Positions 1 through 10,401 of a stretch of DNA of 64,000 bases are shown here, one piece after another; the first letter of the stretch is position 1, and every line of letters begins with the position of its first letter. Source of the DNA: Cribrihabitans_A pelagius (GTDB lineage: Bacteria > Pseudomonadota > Alphaproteobacteria > Rhodobacterales > Rhodobacteraceae); NCBI RefSeq assembly GCF_048820915.1, contig NZ_JBMERR010000006.1, forward strand, positions 124,001 to 188,000, in the 5' to 3' direction. A program made the position numbers and the translations under genes. The notes under the pieces are model-generated. The model was not told the DNA's origin. It did no database searches and was given only the letters and a program-made list of their open reading frames with translations.

Positions 1-91
1 AACGCAGCGCGATTGCCGTCAGAAACCGTCCGCGGATCTGGAACCTGGCGGCCGTGGCCACGGCGCCGTTTGTACTATCCTGGTCCGGCAT
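1..91 (-). CDS. minC: Septum site-determining protein MinC, N-terminal fragment (runs off window)
   Basis: Reading the minus strand from an ATG at 91-89 gives an open frame of 30 residues to the window edge. After a short polar leader it contains the segment FQIRGRFLTAIALR, which resembles the start of the N-terminal domain of alphaproteobacterial MinC, the inhibitor of FtsZ assembly that works with MinD and MinE in placing the division septum. A GGAG lies about 12 bases before the ATG. It is divergent from the heme oxygenase gene at 362. Seen: the open frame and this motif. Inferred: the identity, since only about a tenth of the protein is visible. minCDE on a secondary replicon is known in rhizobia, which would fit the repABC context. 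Another protein with a similar N-terminus cannot be excluded. Confidence 0.45.
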   Translation of the reverse strand, partial: MPDQDSTNGAVATAARFQIRGRFLTAIALR

Positions 92-361
92 AGAGGCCAG
101 ATGCTCCTGCTCGTCGTATGGCCGCGGCGTTTCCCGCGCTTTTCTCCTCACTAGAGCCTAATCGCGGCAAGGTCCAGAGCCGCTGCCGCCAAGGCAGGCG
201 ATCGGCGGGGATACGCCGCCGGTCACCTGCCGCGCAGCAGAGGGCCGCACACGGCGGAAAGGGCAAAAACCGGTTGCGGACGCAGCAAAAACAGCAGACT
301 TTGAACCTGTTGGGGTAATTTTCTTTCTGCACGCGAACACTTCCCGAAAGGTAGCTTCTTG
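92..361. promoter_or_regulatory. Divergent intergenic region minC / bphO
   Basis: About 270 bases separate the two divergent starts and must carry both promoters. No convincing -35/-10 pair or operator was recognised. The stretch just before the heme oxygenase start (about 300-340) is clearly more AT-rich than its surroundings, and AAAGG at about 347-351 is a plausible ribosome binding site for that gene. Open frames across this region in other phases have no family resemblance. Confidence 0.3.
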
Positions 362-916
362 ATGGAACTGCGAATGGCGCTGCGCAGCGGCACCCGAGAC
401 CGGCACGAGGCGCTGGACCGGCTGGTCTCGCGCTGGGATCTGGGCAGTCCGGGCGGCTACCGCGATTTTCTGCACATGCAGGCGGCGGCGCTGCTGCCGC
501 TGGAGGCCTGGCTGGAAGACCGCGGCGCCGAAGCGCTGCCGCCGGACTGGCCGCAGCGGCGGCGGTCGCAGGCCCTGCGCGCCGATCTCGCCGCGCTGGC
601 GCTGCCGGTGCCGCGCCCTGCCGAAGTAGCAATTGCACCCTGCCGCGCCGCGGTGGCCGGGGTGCTTTACGTGCTGGAAGGCTCGCGCCTTGGCGGGCGG
701 CTGCTGCACCGTCAGGTTGAAGCCGGGGCGGGAAAGATGCCACAGTCGTTTCTCGAGCACGGAAACGGCCAGCCCTTGTGGCAAGGTTTCCTCAGCTGGC
801 TGAAGGCGCAGAACCTCCCCAGCGAAGAGCACCGGGCAGCCATCTCTGCGGCACGCGGTGTGTTCGGCCTTTATCAGGCCCAAGCCGCGTCCCTGCTCAA
901 GGAGCCGACGATATGA
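362..916 (+). CDS. bphO: Heme oxygenase (biliverdin-producing), BphO type
   Basis: A 184-residue protein of the small bacterial heme oxygenase family, which cleaves heme to biliverdin, CO and iron. The likely proximal heme ligand is H15 in the N-terminal helix (RDRHEALDRL), and the family segment YVLEGSRLGG is present in the middle. ATG 362 is preferred over an in-frame TTG at 359. The stop overlaps the start of the bacteriophytochrome gene (ATGA at 913-916), so the two are translationally coupled. This is the usual bphO-bphP arrangement: the product biliverdin is the chromophore of the next protein. Length and motifs are normal for the family; the alternative of heme-iron acquisition is less likely given the coupling. 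Confidence 0.9.
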   Translation: MELRMALRSGTRDRHEALDRLVSRWDLGSPGGYRDFLHMQAAALLPLEAWLEDRGAEALPPDWPQRRRSQALRADLAALALPVPRPAEVAIAPCRAAVAGVLYVLEGSRLGGRLLHRQVEAGAGKMPQSFLEHGNGQPLWQGFLSWLKAQNLPSEEHRAAISAARGVFGLYQAQAASLLKEPTI

Positions 917-3498
917 CCGACCTGCCCTCGGCCTCCGCCGCCGCCGAACACAGCACCGCGCAGGAGCTGGACCTGACCTCCTGCGACCGGGAGCCGATCC
1001 ACCAGTTGAACCGGGTGCAGCGCTTTGGCTGCCTGATCGCGGTGACGCAGGACTGGAACGTCTCTCAAGTCTCTAAAAACCTTGAACATTTTGCCGGTAT
1101 CAGCGCTGCGGAGGCTGTCGGCGAGCCGCTCAATGCGCTGCTTGAGGACCGTTCGCTGCACGATATCCGCAACCGGCTGCAATTCCTGCGCGGCGGCGAG
1201 GGCAGCGCGAGGGTGCGCAACATAGTCTTCCGCCACAGCGATGCTAGCTACGGCGCCACGGTGCATATGTCCGGCCAGTACATCGTGCTGGAGTTCGAGC
1301 CCTCCGTCGCCGCCAGCGAATACGAAGACGACATCTCCACCGTGCGCTCGATCCTGTCGCGGCTCTCCGACAGCGACGATGTGGCAAAGTTCTGCAGGGA
1401 TTCGGCCAAGTTTCTGCAATTTCTCACCGGGCTGGACCGGGTCATGGTTTACCGTTTCCTGCCGGATGGCTCGGGCGAGGTCTTTGCCGAGGCCAGGAAA
1501 CCGGCGCTGGAGCCCTTCCTGAACCTGCGCTACCCGGCTTCCGACATTCCCCAGCAGGCCCGGGCGCTCTACCTGCGCAACCCGATCCGCATTATCGCGG
1601 ATTCCTCCGAGCGCGGCGTCGAGATCTACCCGGAGCATTGTCCCGGCGGCGGACCGCTGGACCTGTCGCAGAGTGTGCTGCGCAGCGTCTCGCCGGTGCA
1701 TCTGGAATACCTCGCCAACATGGGTGTCGCCGGGTCGATGTCGATCTCGATCATCGTCAATGGCGCGCTGTGGGGCCTGTTTGCCTGCCATCACGGTGAA
1801 ACCATCCGCCTGTCGGCCTCCAAAAAGGGAGCTGCCGAGCTGTTCGGGCAGATGTTCTCGCTGCTGCTCAGCGCCAAGCTGACGGAGGAGGAAGCCAGCA
1901 CCTCAAACGAGGTGCGCAAGCTGACCGATGCCTTCACCGCTTCGATGAACATGCAGAACACGCCGCTGCAGGAACTGCTGCCGATGCTGCGCGAGGTGCG
2001 CCAGTTCCTCGCCGCGGACGGCTTCGGTGTGGTGCTGAACGGCAGCACGCACCTTGAAGGATCGGGGCCGGGCCGGGCGGAATTCGCGCAAATGGTGAAA
2101 TTTCTCAACCGGACTGCCGCCAATAAGGTCTATTCCACCCACAAGCTGGGCGATGCAATGCCGGGCGCGGCCGATTTTGCCGGAGTTGCCGCCGGCATCC
2201 TCGCAATCCCGATCTCGCGCTCGCCGCGCGACTACATCGTGTTCTTCCGCCGCGAGGTGGTGAAATCCGTCGCTTGGGCCGGCAACCCGGAAAAGCCCGT
2301 GGCCTCCCGGAACGGCACCCTCCGCCTGTCGCCGCGCAAGAGTTTCGAGGCCTGGCGCACGATGGTGGAAGGCGAGTGCGAATACTGGAGCAGCGCGGAC
2401 CTCGCCACTGCCGCCCAGCTGCGCATGACGCTGCTGGAAATCGTGCTGCGGCTGACCGGCGAGGCCGAAAAGCACCGGGCCGCCTCGGAAGAGCGGCAGG
2501 AGCTGCTGATTGCCGAGCTGAACCACCGGGTGCGCAACATCCTTGGGCTGGTCTCGGGGCTGATATCGCAGACCAAGTCGAAATCCCATTCCGCCGCGGA
2601 TTTCGTCGCGGTGCTGGACAGCCGGGTGCAGGCGCTGGCCCGCGCGCATGACCAGATCACCCGGCAGAACTGGACCGCGGCTCCGCTGTTCGACATGGTG
2701 CGGACCGAGCTGGAAAGCTATGCGGGCGGCCAGCCCGGCAGGGTGGTCTTCGAAGGGGACGACTGCCTCCTGGAGCCTGCCGCCTATTCCGCGGTGGCGC
2801 TGGTTGTGCATGAGCTGGCGACCAACGCGGCCAAATACGGCGCGCTGTCGGCCGCGGGCGGGCGGATCACCCTGACGGCGCGGGGACTGCCGGACGGCAG
2901 CCTGTCGCTCACCTGGCAGGAGCGCGGCGGCCCGCCGGTGCAGTCCCCCAGCCGCCGCGGCTTCGGCACCACCATCGTAGAACGCCTGATCCCGCATGAG
3001 CTGCGCGGCACCGCCGACGTGCGCTACCGCTTGGGCGGGCTGGAAGCGGAATTCCAGCTGCCCGCCAGCTACGTGCAACCGGCCCCGCAGGAAGCCCCGG
3101 CGGCCTCCGTGTCCTCCAAGGAGCAAGCGGAGGCCGGCTGGTGTCCGAATTCTGTGCTGATCGTGGAAGACAACCTGGTGATCGGCATGGGGGCGGAAGC
3201 GATTTTCGAGGCCATCGGCGCCCAGGATATCGACCTTGTCTCCAGCCTTTCCGAGGCCGAGGAGGCGCTCGCGGCCAAGCTTTACGACTTCGTGTTTCTC
3301 GACGTCAACCTTGGCGACACGACGACGCTTGCCCTGGCCCAGGATCTGCACGACAGCGGCCGCAAGTTCGCCTTTGCCAGCGGCTACAGCGACCGGCTGG
3401 ACACGCCCGGCCCGCTTGCACAGGTGCCGCGCGTCAGCAAGCCCTATGGCAAGGACGCAGTCCTGCGAGCCCTGGCGGCGGCCGCACTCAAAGGCTGA
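913..3498 (+). CDS. bphP: Bacteriophytochrome hybrid histidine kinase (PAS-GAF-PHY-HWE kinase-receiver)
   Basis: An 861-residue red/far-red photoreceptor. The N-terminal PAS domain carries C24 in the context LTSCDREPIHQ, the position that binds biliverdin covalently. The GAF domain contains the PASDIP motif (D211), whose Asp contacts the chromophore, and conserved His260; a PHY domain follows. The kinase is of the HWE type: phospho-acceptor H538 in ELNHRVRN and an N-box HELATNAAKYG. A C-terminal receiver domain starts near residue 750 with D797 in FLDVNLGD as its phosphoacceptor. No membrane segments, so it is soluble. The ATG overlaps the bphO stop by four bases and this start leaves the Cys at the expected distance. 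No separate response regulator or output gene is adjacent, so the output partner is unknown. Confidence 0.95.
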   Translation: MTDLPSASAAAEHSTAQELDLTSCDREPIHQLNRVQRFGCLIAVTQDWNVSQVSKNLEHFAGISAAEAVGEPLNALLEDRSLHDIRNRLQFLRGGEGSARVRNIVFRHSDASYGATVHMSGQYIVLEFEPSVAASEYEDDISTVRSILSRLSDSDDVAKFCRDSAKFLQFLTGLDRVMVYRFLPDGSGEVFAEARKPALEPFLNLRYPASDIPQQARALYLRNPIRIIADSSERGVEIYPEHCPGGGPLDLSQSVLRSVSPVHLEYLANMGVAGSMSISIIVNGALWGLFACHHGETIRLSASKKGAAELFGQMFSLLLSAKLTEEEASTSNEVRKLTDAFTASMNMQNTPLQELLPMLREVRQFLAADGFGVVLNGSTHLEGSGPGRAEFAQMVKFLNRTAANKVYSTHKLGDAMPGAADFAGVAAGILAIPISRSPRDYIVFFRREVVKSVAWAGNPEKPVASRNGTLRLSPRKSFEAWRTMVEGECEYWSSADLATAAQLRMTLLEIVLRLTGEAEKHRAASEERQELLIAELNHRVRNILGLVSGLISQTKSKSHSAADFVAVLDSRVQALARAHDQITRQNWTAAPLFDMVRTELESYAGGQPGRVVFEGDDCLLEPAAYSAVALVVHELATNAAKYGALSAAGGRITLTARGLPDGSLSLTWQERGGPPVQSPSRRGFGTTIVERLIPHELRGTADVRYRLGGLEAEFQLPASYVQPAPQEAPAASVSSKEQAEAGWCPNSVLIVEDNLVIGMGAEAIFEAIGAQDIDLVSSLSEAEEALAAKLYDFVFLDVNLGDTTTLALAQDLHDSGRKFAFASGYSDRLDTPGPLAQVPRVSKPYGKDAVLRALAAAALKG

Positions 3499-3853
3499 GC
3501 CGCCCCGCGCCGCCAGTTCCCCCTGCCCCGCCCCTGCCCTTCGCCGCACGGGCCTGCAGCGGCCGTTCCAGCGCAGCCCCCTGCGCTGCCGCGCGGCAGC
3601 ATCCCAGCCGCGCGGCAGCCTGCCCTTGGCGGCCGGTGGCGCGCGGATTTGGGCGTTCTTCGACGCACGCGGAACCAATCCTGATCTGCCGCGTTGGGCC
3701 AGCAACGCCTCGCAACGCGTCGGCCCGCCGCTTCTCTGAATGCCGGACCGGTCGGCTTCTGGACGCATGACATTCCGGCCCGCCAGCCAGCCCGGCCCCG
3801 CCCGGGCACTTTGACTGCGGGCATCCGGCACTCGGCAGCAAAGGGAAACTCCG
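3499..3853. other. Intergenic region before catalase gene
   Basis: About 355 GC-rich bases between bphP and the catalase gene. No protein-coding signal with family resemblance was found in either direction and no clear T-tailed terminator follows bphP. The catalase promoter must lie here; a Shine-Dalgarno-like AAAGGGAAA sits at about 3839-3848. Confidence 0.4.
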
Positions 3854-5911
<2,058 letters not shown>

Positions 5912-6035
5912 GGGACCGGGAAACGCCCTCTCCCCTCCCCGGGCGCGCTCCGCCGTTCGTTCAGATGCGGTGCGCGCCAAGAGCGCCCCGAACCACGGGG
6001 CGGTATCCGAAACCCGCAGTAGAAAAGGACGACAC

Positions 6036-6602
6036 ATGCCTGACATGAGCAACGCGAACATCCTGATCATGGCCACCAACGGTTTCGAGCAGTCCGAGCT
6101 TTTCACACCGCTGGAAAAGCTGAAGGACGCCGGCGCCACGGTCCATGTCGCAACCCCGGACGGCGATGCGATCAAGGGCTGGGACCAGGATGACTGGGGC
6201 AAGTCCATCGACGCCGACCTGAAGATTTCGGACGTGAACGCGGACGATTACATCGCGCTGGTGCTGCCCGGCGGCCAGATCAACCCCGATATCCTGCGCA
6301 CCGACAAGGACGCGGTGGAGACCATCCGCAAGTTCGTGACCGGCGGCAAGATCGTGGCGGCGATCTGCCACGCGCCATGGCTCCTGATCGAGGCCGGCGT
6401 GGTCAAGGGGCGGGAGATGACCTCCTACCACTCGATCCGCACCGACCTGAAGAACGCGGGCGCCGAGGTGGTCGACAAGGAAGTGGCGATCGACAACGGC
6501 ATCATCACCTCGCGCAACCCCGACGACCTGGAGGCTTTCTGCAGCAAGATCATCGAAGAGGTCCGCGAAGGCGAGCATCAGCGCGACAGCCTGCACCGCT
6601 GA
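6036..6602 (+). CDS. DJ-1/PfpI family protein (type 1 glutamine amidotransferase fold)
   Basis: A 188-residue PfpI/YhbO/YraA-like protein. The nucleophile elbow is AAICHAPW with Cys at about residue 112 followed directly by His, as in PfpI, and VLPGGQ lies upstream. Members act as deglycases or chaperones protecting against carbonyl and oxidative stress; which activity applies here cannot be told from sequence. ATG 6036 is chosen because AAAAGGAC lies about six bases upstream; an earlier in-frame ATG at 5970 would add 22 residues without family support. It follows the catalase gene by 124 bases and ends in front of a strong terminator, so the two form a stress-related unit. Confidence 0.88.
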   Translation: MPDMSNANILIMATNGFEQSELFTPLEKLKDAGATVHVATPDGDAIKGWDQDDWGKSIDADLKISDVNADDYIALVLPGGQINPDILRTDKDAVETIRKFVTGGKIVAAICHAPWLLIEAGVVKGREMTSYHSIRTDLKNAGAEVVDKEVAIDNGIITSRNPDDLEAFCSKIIEEVREGEHQRDSLHR

Positions 6603-6617
6603 GCCAACGCATATCCC

Positions 6618-6654
6618 GGCCCCGGACCGCATTGGTCCGGGGCCTTTCTTCTTT
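6618..6654 (+). terminator. Rho-independent terminator after PfpI gene
   Basis: A perfect 11-bp stem (GGCCCCGGACC / GGTCCGGGGCC) with a 5-base loop is followed by a TTTCTTCTTT tail. It separates the stress genes from the aldehyde oxidase operon. Confidence 0.9.
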
Positions 6655-6674
6655 CCCGAGAGAAAGCCCGTCCG

Positions 6675-7202
6675 ATGACCCTCACCACCACCCTCACGAT
6701 CAACGGCGCCGATCATACGCTCGACGCCGATCCGCGCACCACGCTGCTGGATGCGCTGCGCCATCATTTGAAGCTCACCGGCACCAAGAAGGGCTGCGAC
6801 CACGGCCAATGCGGCGCCTGCACGGTGATCGTGAACGGGCGGCGGATCAATTCCTGCCTGACGCTGGCCTGCATGCATGACGGCGACGAGATCACCACGA
6901 TCGAGGGGCTGGGCACGCCCGAGCAGATGTCGGCGCTGCAAGAGGCCTTCCTGCGCCACGACGGCTTCCAATGCGGCTATTGCACCGCCGGGCAGATCTG
7001 CTCGGCAACTGCGATGCTGCAGGAGGCGGCGGAGGGCTGGCCCTCGCATGTGTCGGACAGCCTGGACGGCGATGTGGCGCTGGGGCCGGAGGAGGTCTCG
7101 GAACGGATGAGCGGCAACCTCTGCCGCTGCTCGGCCTATCCCGGTATCGTCAGCGCCATCCTGGAAGCCGCTGAGAAGACTTCGGGGGGAGAGACGCCAT
7201 GA
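6675..7202 (+). CDS. paoA: Aldehyde oxidase, [2Fe-2S] subunit (PaoA type)
   Basis: A 175-residue iron-sulfur subunit of a xanthine-oxidase-family molybdoenzyme. The first cluster uses C41, C46, C49 and C61 (CDHGQCGAC plus a later Cys), the second C100, C103, C150 and C152 (CGYC and CRC). Its clusters pass electrons from the molybdenum site to the FAD subunit. It overlaps the next gene by four bases and is the first gene of a three-gene operon. Unlike E. coli PaoA it has no twin-arginine signal peptide: the protein starts MTLTTTLTINGADH, directly with the ferredoxin fold. The complex is therefore probably cytoplasmic. Only the physiological aldehyde is unknown. Confidence 0.9.
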   Translation: MTLTTTLTINGADHTLDADPRTTLLDALRHHLKLTGTKKGCDHGQCGACTVIVNGRRINSCLTLACMHDGDEITTIEGLGTPEQMSALQEAFLRHDGFQCGYCTAGQICSATAMLQEAAEGWPSHVSDSLDGDVALGPEEVSERMSGNLCRCSAYPGIVSAILEAAEKTSGGETP

Positions 7203-8182
7203 AACTCTTCGGCTACACCCGCGCCGCGTCCCCGGCGGAGGCGGCAGAGCGCGCGAGCAAAGGCGCCACGGTGATTGCAGGCGGCACAAACCTCCTGGAC
7301 CTGATGAAGCTGGAAGTGATGACGCCCGATACACTGGTCGATATCACCCGGCTCGGCCTCGGCGGCGTCGAGGAAACCAGCGACGGCGGGATGCGCATCG
7401 GTGCGCTGGTCACCAACAGCGACCTCGCCGCGCACCCCGTGGTGCGGCGGGACTACGAGGTGCTGTCGCGGGCGCTTCTGGCCGGCGCCTCGGGACAGCT
7501 GCGCAACAAGGCGACCACCGGCGGCAACCTCTTGCAGCGTACCCGCTGCCCCTATTTCTACGACACCGCGATGCCCTGCAACAAACGCAGCCCCGGCACC
7601 GGCTGCCAGGCAAAGGACGGCTTCAATCGCATCCTCGCGATCCTCGGCACCTCGGAGCATTGCATCGCCACGCATCCCTCCGACATGGCGGTGGCGATGA
7701 TGGCGCTGGGGGCGGAGGTCGAGGTGGAAGCGGCCGGCGGCGGACGGCGGACCGTTCCGCTTGACGGCTTCTACTGCCTGCCCGGCGACACGCCGGACGT
7801 GGAAACCGTGCTGGACCCGGGCGACCTGATCACCGCGGTTCTGCTGCCGCCGCCGCCCGGCGGGCGCCATATCTACCGCAAGGTGCGCGACCGGGCATCT
7901 TACGCCTTTGCGCTGGTCTCCGTCGCGGGGGTGGCCACGATGGAGGATGGCCGCATCGCCCGGATCGCTCTCGCCTTCGGCGGCCTTGCCCCGAAGCCCT
8001 GGCGCAACAGCCAGGTGGAGGACCTGCTCACCGGCGAAGCCCCATCGGACGCTCTGTTCCACAAGGCCGCGGACACGCTGCTCTCCGGCGCCCGGAGCTA
8101 TGGCGCCAACGACTTCAAGATCCCCCTCACCCGCCGCACGCTGATCGCCGTGCTGCGCAGCCTCACGGAGGTGCCGTCATGA
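7199..8182 (+). CDS. paoB: Aldehyde oxidase, FAD and [4Fe-4S] subunit (PaoB type)
   Basis: A 327-residue FAD-binding subunit of the molybdopterin dehydrogenase family. FAD-contact motifs are seen as AGGTNLLDLM near residue 27 and KATTGGNLLQ near residue 104. Between them and the following domain lies a Cys-rich insertion (C117, C127, C136, C155) matching the extra [4Fe-4S] cluster that distinguishes PaoB-type subunits from ordinary xanthine dehydrogenase FAD subunits. It overlaps both neighbours by four bases (ATGA), so the three subunits are translationally coupled. Family knowledge supports electron flow Mo to 2Fe-2S to FAD; the role of the 4Fe-4S cluster is thought to be structural or redox-tuning. 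Confidence 0.9.
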   Translation: MKLFGYTRAASPAEAAERASKGATVIAGGTNLLDLMKLEVMTPDTLVDITRLGLGGVEETSDGGMRIGALVTNSDLAAHPVVRRDYEVLSRALLAGASGQLRNKATTGGNLLQRTRCPYFYDTAMPCNKRSPGTGCQAKDGFNRILAILGTSEHCIATHPSDMAVAMMALGAEVEVEAAGGGRRTVPLDGFYCLPGDTPDVETVLDPGDLITAVLLPPPPGGRHIYRKVRDRASYAFALVSVAGVATMEDGRIARIALAFGGLAPKPWRNSQVEDLLTGEAPSDALFHKAADTLLSGARSYGANDFKIPLTRRTLIAVLRSLTEVPS

Positions 8183-10371
8183 CTGAACATCTCAAGATGG
8201 ACAAGGCGCAGCCAGATCTGCTCGACAGCATGGTGCAAGGCACGCTGGGCACCGCCACGGCGCGGCGCGAAGGTCCGCTGAAGGTCTGCGGCCAGGCGCC
8301 TTACGCAGCCGAATCCGGCGACGGCACCGAGGCCACCGGCGTCCTGGTTCGTGCCACCATCGCCAAAGGCCGCGTCACCGCGATGGACAAGCAGGCCGTC
8401 TTGCAATTGCCCGGCGTGCTCACCGTGATCGACGGGGCGCAGCTGTTGCGCAACCCGGCCCAGGGCACCGCCAACGAGGCCCCGGCCCAAGGCCCGGACG
8501 AGGTGGTCTATTTCGGCCAGCCGATTGCGCTGGTGGTGGCCGACACCTTCGAGCAGGCCCGCCATGCCGCACAGGTCCTCTCCGTCTCCTACGAGGCCGA
8601 AGAAGCCGCAATCGACGCGGAATCAGCGCCGGAGGACCGCCCTGAGGACAAGCAGATGCGCCAGGGCGACCTTGAGCAGGCGATGCAGCAGGCCGCTTTC
8701 AGCGTCGATGCCACCTACACGACGCCCGCCCAAAACAGCGCCGCGATGGAGCCGCATGCCTCGCTGGCCCGCTGGGACGGCGGCAAGCTGACGCTGCACG
8801 GCGCCTACCAGATGCTGAAATACAACCGCAACGAACTGGCCGACGCGCTGGGGATCGGCCCGAAAGATGTACGCATCCTGTCGCCTTATGTCGGCGGCGG
8901 CTTCGGCTCCAAGCTGGGCCTCGCGCCCGAGGCGGTGGCAGCGGCGCTGGCCGCGAAGGAGCTGGACCGGCCGGTTCTGGTGGTGATGTCCCGGCCGCAG
9001 GTCTTCGAGGCGACGATGCGGCGCAGCGAAACCCGCCAGCGCATCCGCCTGGCGGCCGACAGTGAGGGGCGGCTCGCCGCAGTGGGGCATGATTCCTGGG
9101 TCTCCAACCTGCCGGGCGAAAGCTTCAGCGAGCCGACCGATATGGCCACCCATTTCCTTTATGCCGGGGAAAACCGCAGCTACAGCTACATGCTGCGCCG
9201 CCGCAATCTGACCTGCGCAGGCTCGATGCGGGCACCGGGAGAGGCGGTGGGCATGCTGGCGCTGGAAAGCGCGATGGACGAGCTGGCCCATGCCGCGGGG
9301 CTCGACCCGCTGGAGCTGCGCCTGCGCAACATCCCGGACCGCCACCCGGAGGAAGACATCCCCTTTTCCACCCGCCGCCTTGCCGAGTGCCTGCGCGAAG
9401 GGGCTGCGCGCTTCGGCTGGGATCAGCGCAACCCGGAGCCCGGACAGACGCGCGAGGGCGAATGGCTGATCGGCCATGGCATGTCCGTGGCGGCCCGCGG
9501 CAACATCCTGGGAGAGTCGAAAGCCCGCGTGGTGCTGCACCGGAATGCGACCGCCACGGTCGAGACCGACATGACCGACATAGGCACCGGCACCTACACC
9601 GTCCTTGGCCAGATCGCGGCTGAGATGCTGGGCCTGCCGCTGAAGGCGGTGACGGTGAAGCTGGGCGACAGCAGCCTGCCGCCCTCCGCGGGCTCCGGCG
9701 GGTCCTGGGGGGCGGGCTCCTCCGGCTCCTCTGTGTTTCTTGCCTGCCGCAAGCTGCGCGAGGAACTGGCCGCCGTGATGGGGGCCGATGCAGACAGCCT
9801 TACCCTGAAGGACGGATTGGCGACCGCCGGCAACACGCAGAAGAAGATCAGCGAGATCCTCACCGCGGATCTGGAGGCCACCGGGCATATCGAGCCGGGC
9901 GAGACCAGCGACGCGGTGCAGCAGGCCGGGTTCGGCGCGCATTTTGCCGAAGTCGCCGTTAGTGCCGTGACCGGAGAAACCCGGGTGCGGCGTATGCTGG
10001 GAGTGTTCGCCGCGGGCCGTATCCTGAACGCGCAGACCGCGCGCTCGCAATGCAGCGGCGGCATGATCTTCGGCATCGGCGCGGCCCTGACCGAGGAGCT
10101 GGTGCATGACCACCGCGACGGCCACATCGTGAACCACAACCTGGCCGAATACCACGTGCCGGTAAACCTGGACGTCCCGCAACTTGAAGTTGAGTTTCTG
10201 GAAGAGCGCGACCCCCATGCCAATCCGTTGCAGGCCAAAGGCGTTGGCGAGCTGGGTATTTCCGGCGCCGGGGCGGCGGTCACCAACGCGATCTTCAATG
10301 CAACCGGGGTGCGGGTGCGGGACTATCCTGCGACGCTCGACAAGGTGCTGGAGGGCCTGCCGGAGATGTAG
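8179..10371 (+). CDS. paoC: Aldehyde oxidase, molybdenum cofactor subunit (PaoC type)
   Basis: A 730-residue catalytic subunit binding molybdopterin cytosine dinucleotide. The glycine-rich cofactor motif GGGFGSKLG lies near residue 238, and the catalytic base is the Glu at about residue 691 in AKGVGELGISGAG, close to the position of the PaoC active-site Glu. Length is normal. The subunit oxidises aldehydes (aromatic and aliphatic in characterised relatives) to carboxylic acids. No PaoD/XdhC-like maturation chaperone gene is adjacent, so this must be supplied from elsewhere. The gene is convergent with the flavin/ferredoxin reductase fusion, with only about 30 bases between the stops and no obvious terminator. 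Confidence 0.92.
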   Translation: MTEHLKMDKAQPDLLDSMVQGTLGTATARREGPLKVCGQAPYAAESGDGTEATGVLVRATIAKGRVTAMDKQAVLQLPGVLTVIDGAQLLRNPAQGTANEAPAQGPDEVVYFGQPIALVVADTFEQARHAAQVLSVSYEAEEAAIDAESAPEDRPEDKQMRQGDLEQAMQQAAFSVDATYTTPAQNSAAMEPHASLARWDGGKLTLHGAYQMLKYNRNELADALGIGPKDVRILSPYVGGGFGSKLGLAPEAVAAALAAKELDRPVLVVMSRPQVFEATMRRSETRQRIRLAADSEGRLAAVGHDSWVSNLPGESFSEPTDMATHFLYAGENRSYSYMLRRRNLTCAGSMRAPGEAVGMLALESAMDELAHAAGLDPLELRLRNIPDRHPEEDIPFSTRRLAECLREGAARFGWDQRNPEPGQTREGEWLIGHGMSVAARGNILGESKARVVLHRNATATVETDMTDIGTGTYTVLGQIAAEMLGLPLKAVTVKLGDSSLPPSAGSGGSWGAGSSGSSVFLACRKLREELAAVMGADADSLTLKDGLATAGNTQKKISEILTADLEATGHIEPGETSDAVQQAGFGAHFAEVAVSAVTGETRVRRMLGVFAAGRILNAQTARSQCSGGMIFGIGAALTEELVHDHRDGHIVNHNLAEYHVPVNLDVPQLEVEFLEERDPHANPLQAKGVGELGISGAGAAVTNAIFNATGVRVRDYPATLDKVLEGLPEM

Positions 10372-10401
10372 GTGCCGACAGGCCGCTGTGGGGACTGCTG
10401 G

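Noticed and set aside
8623..10218. Long minus-strand open frame of about 531 codons across paoC
   Set aside because: Shadow of the molybdenum subunit gene; no recognisable domain or ribosome site.
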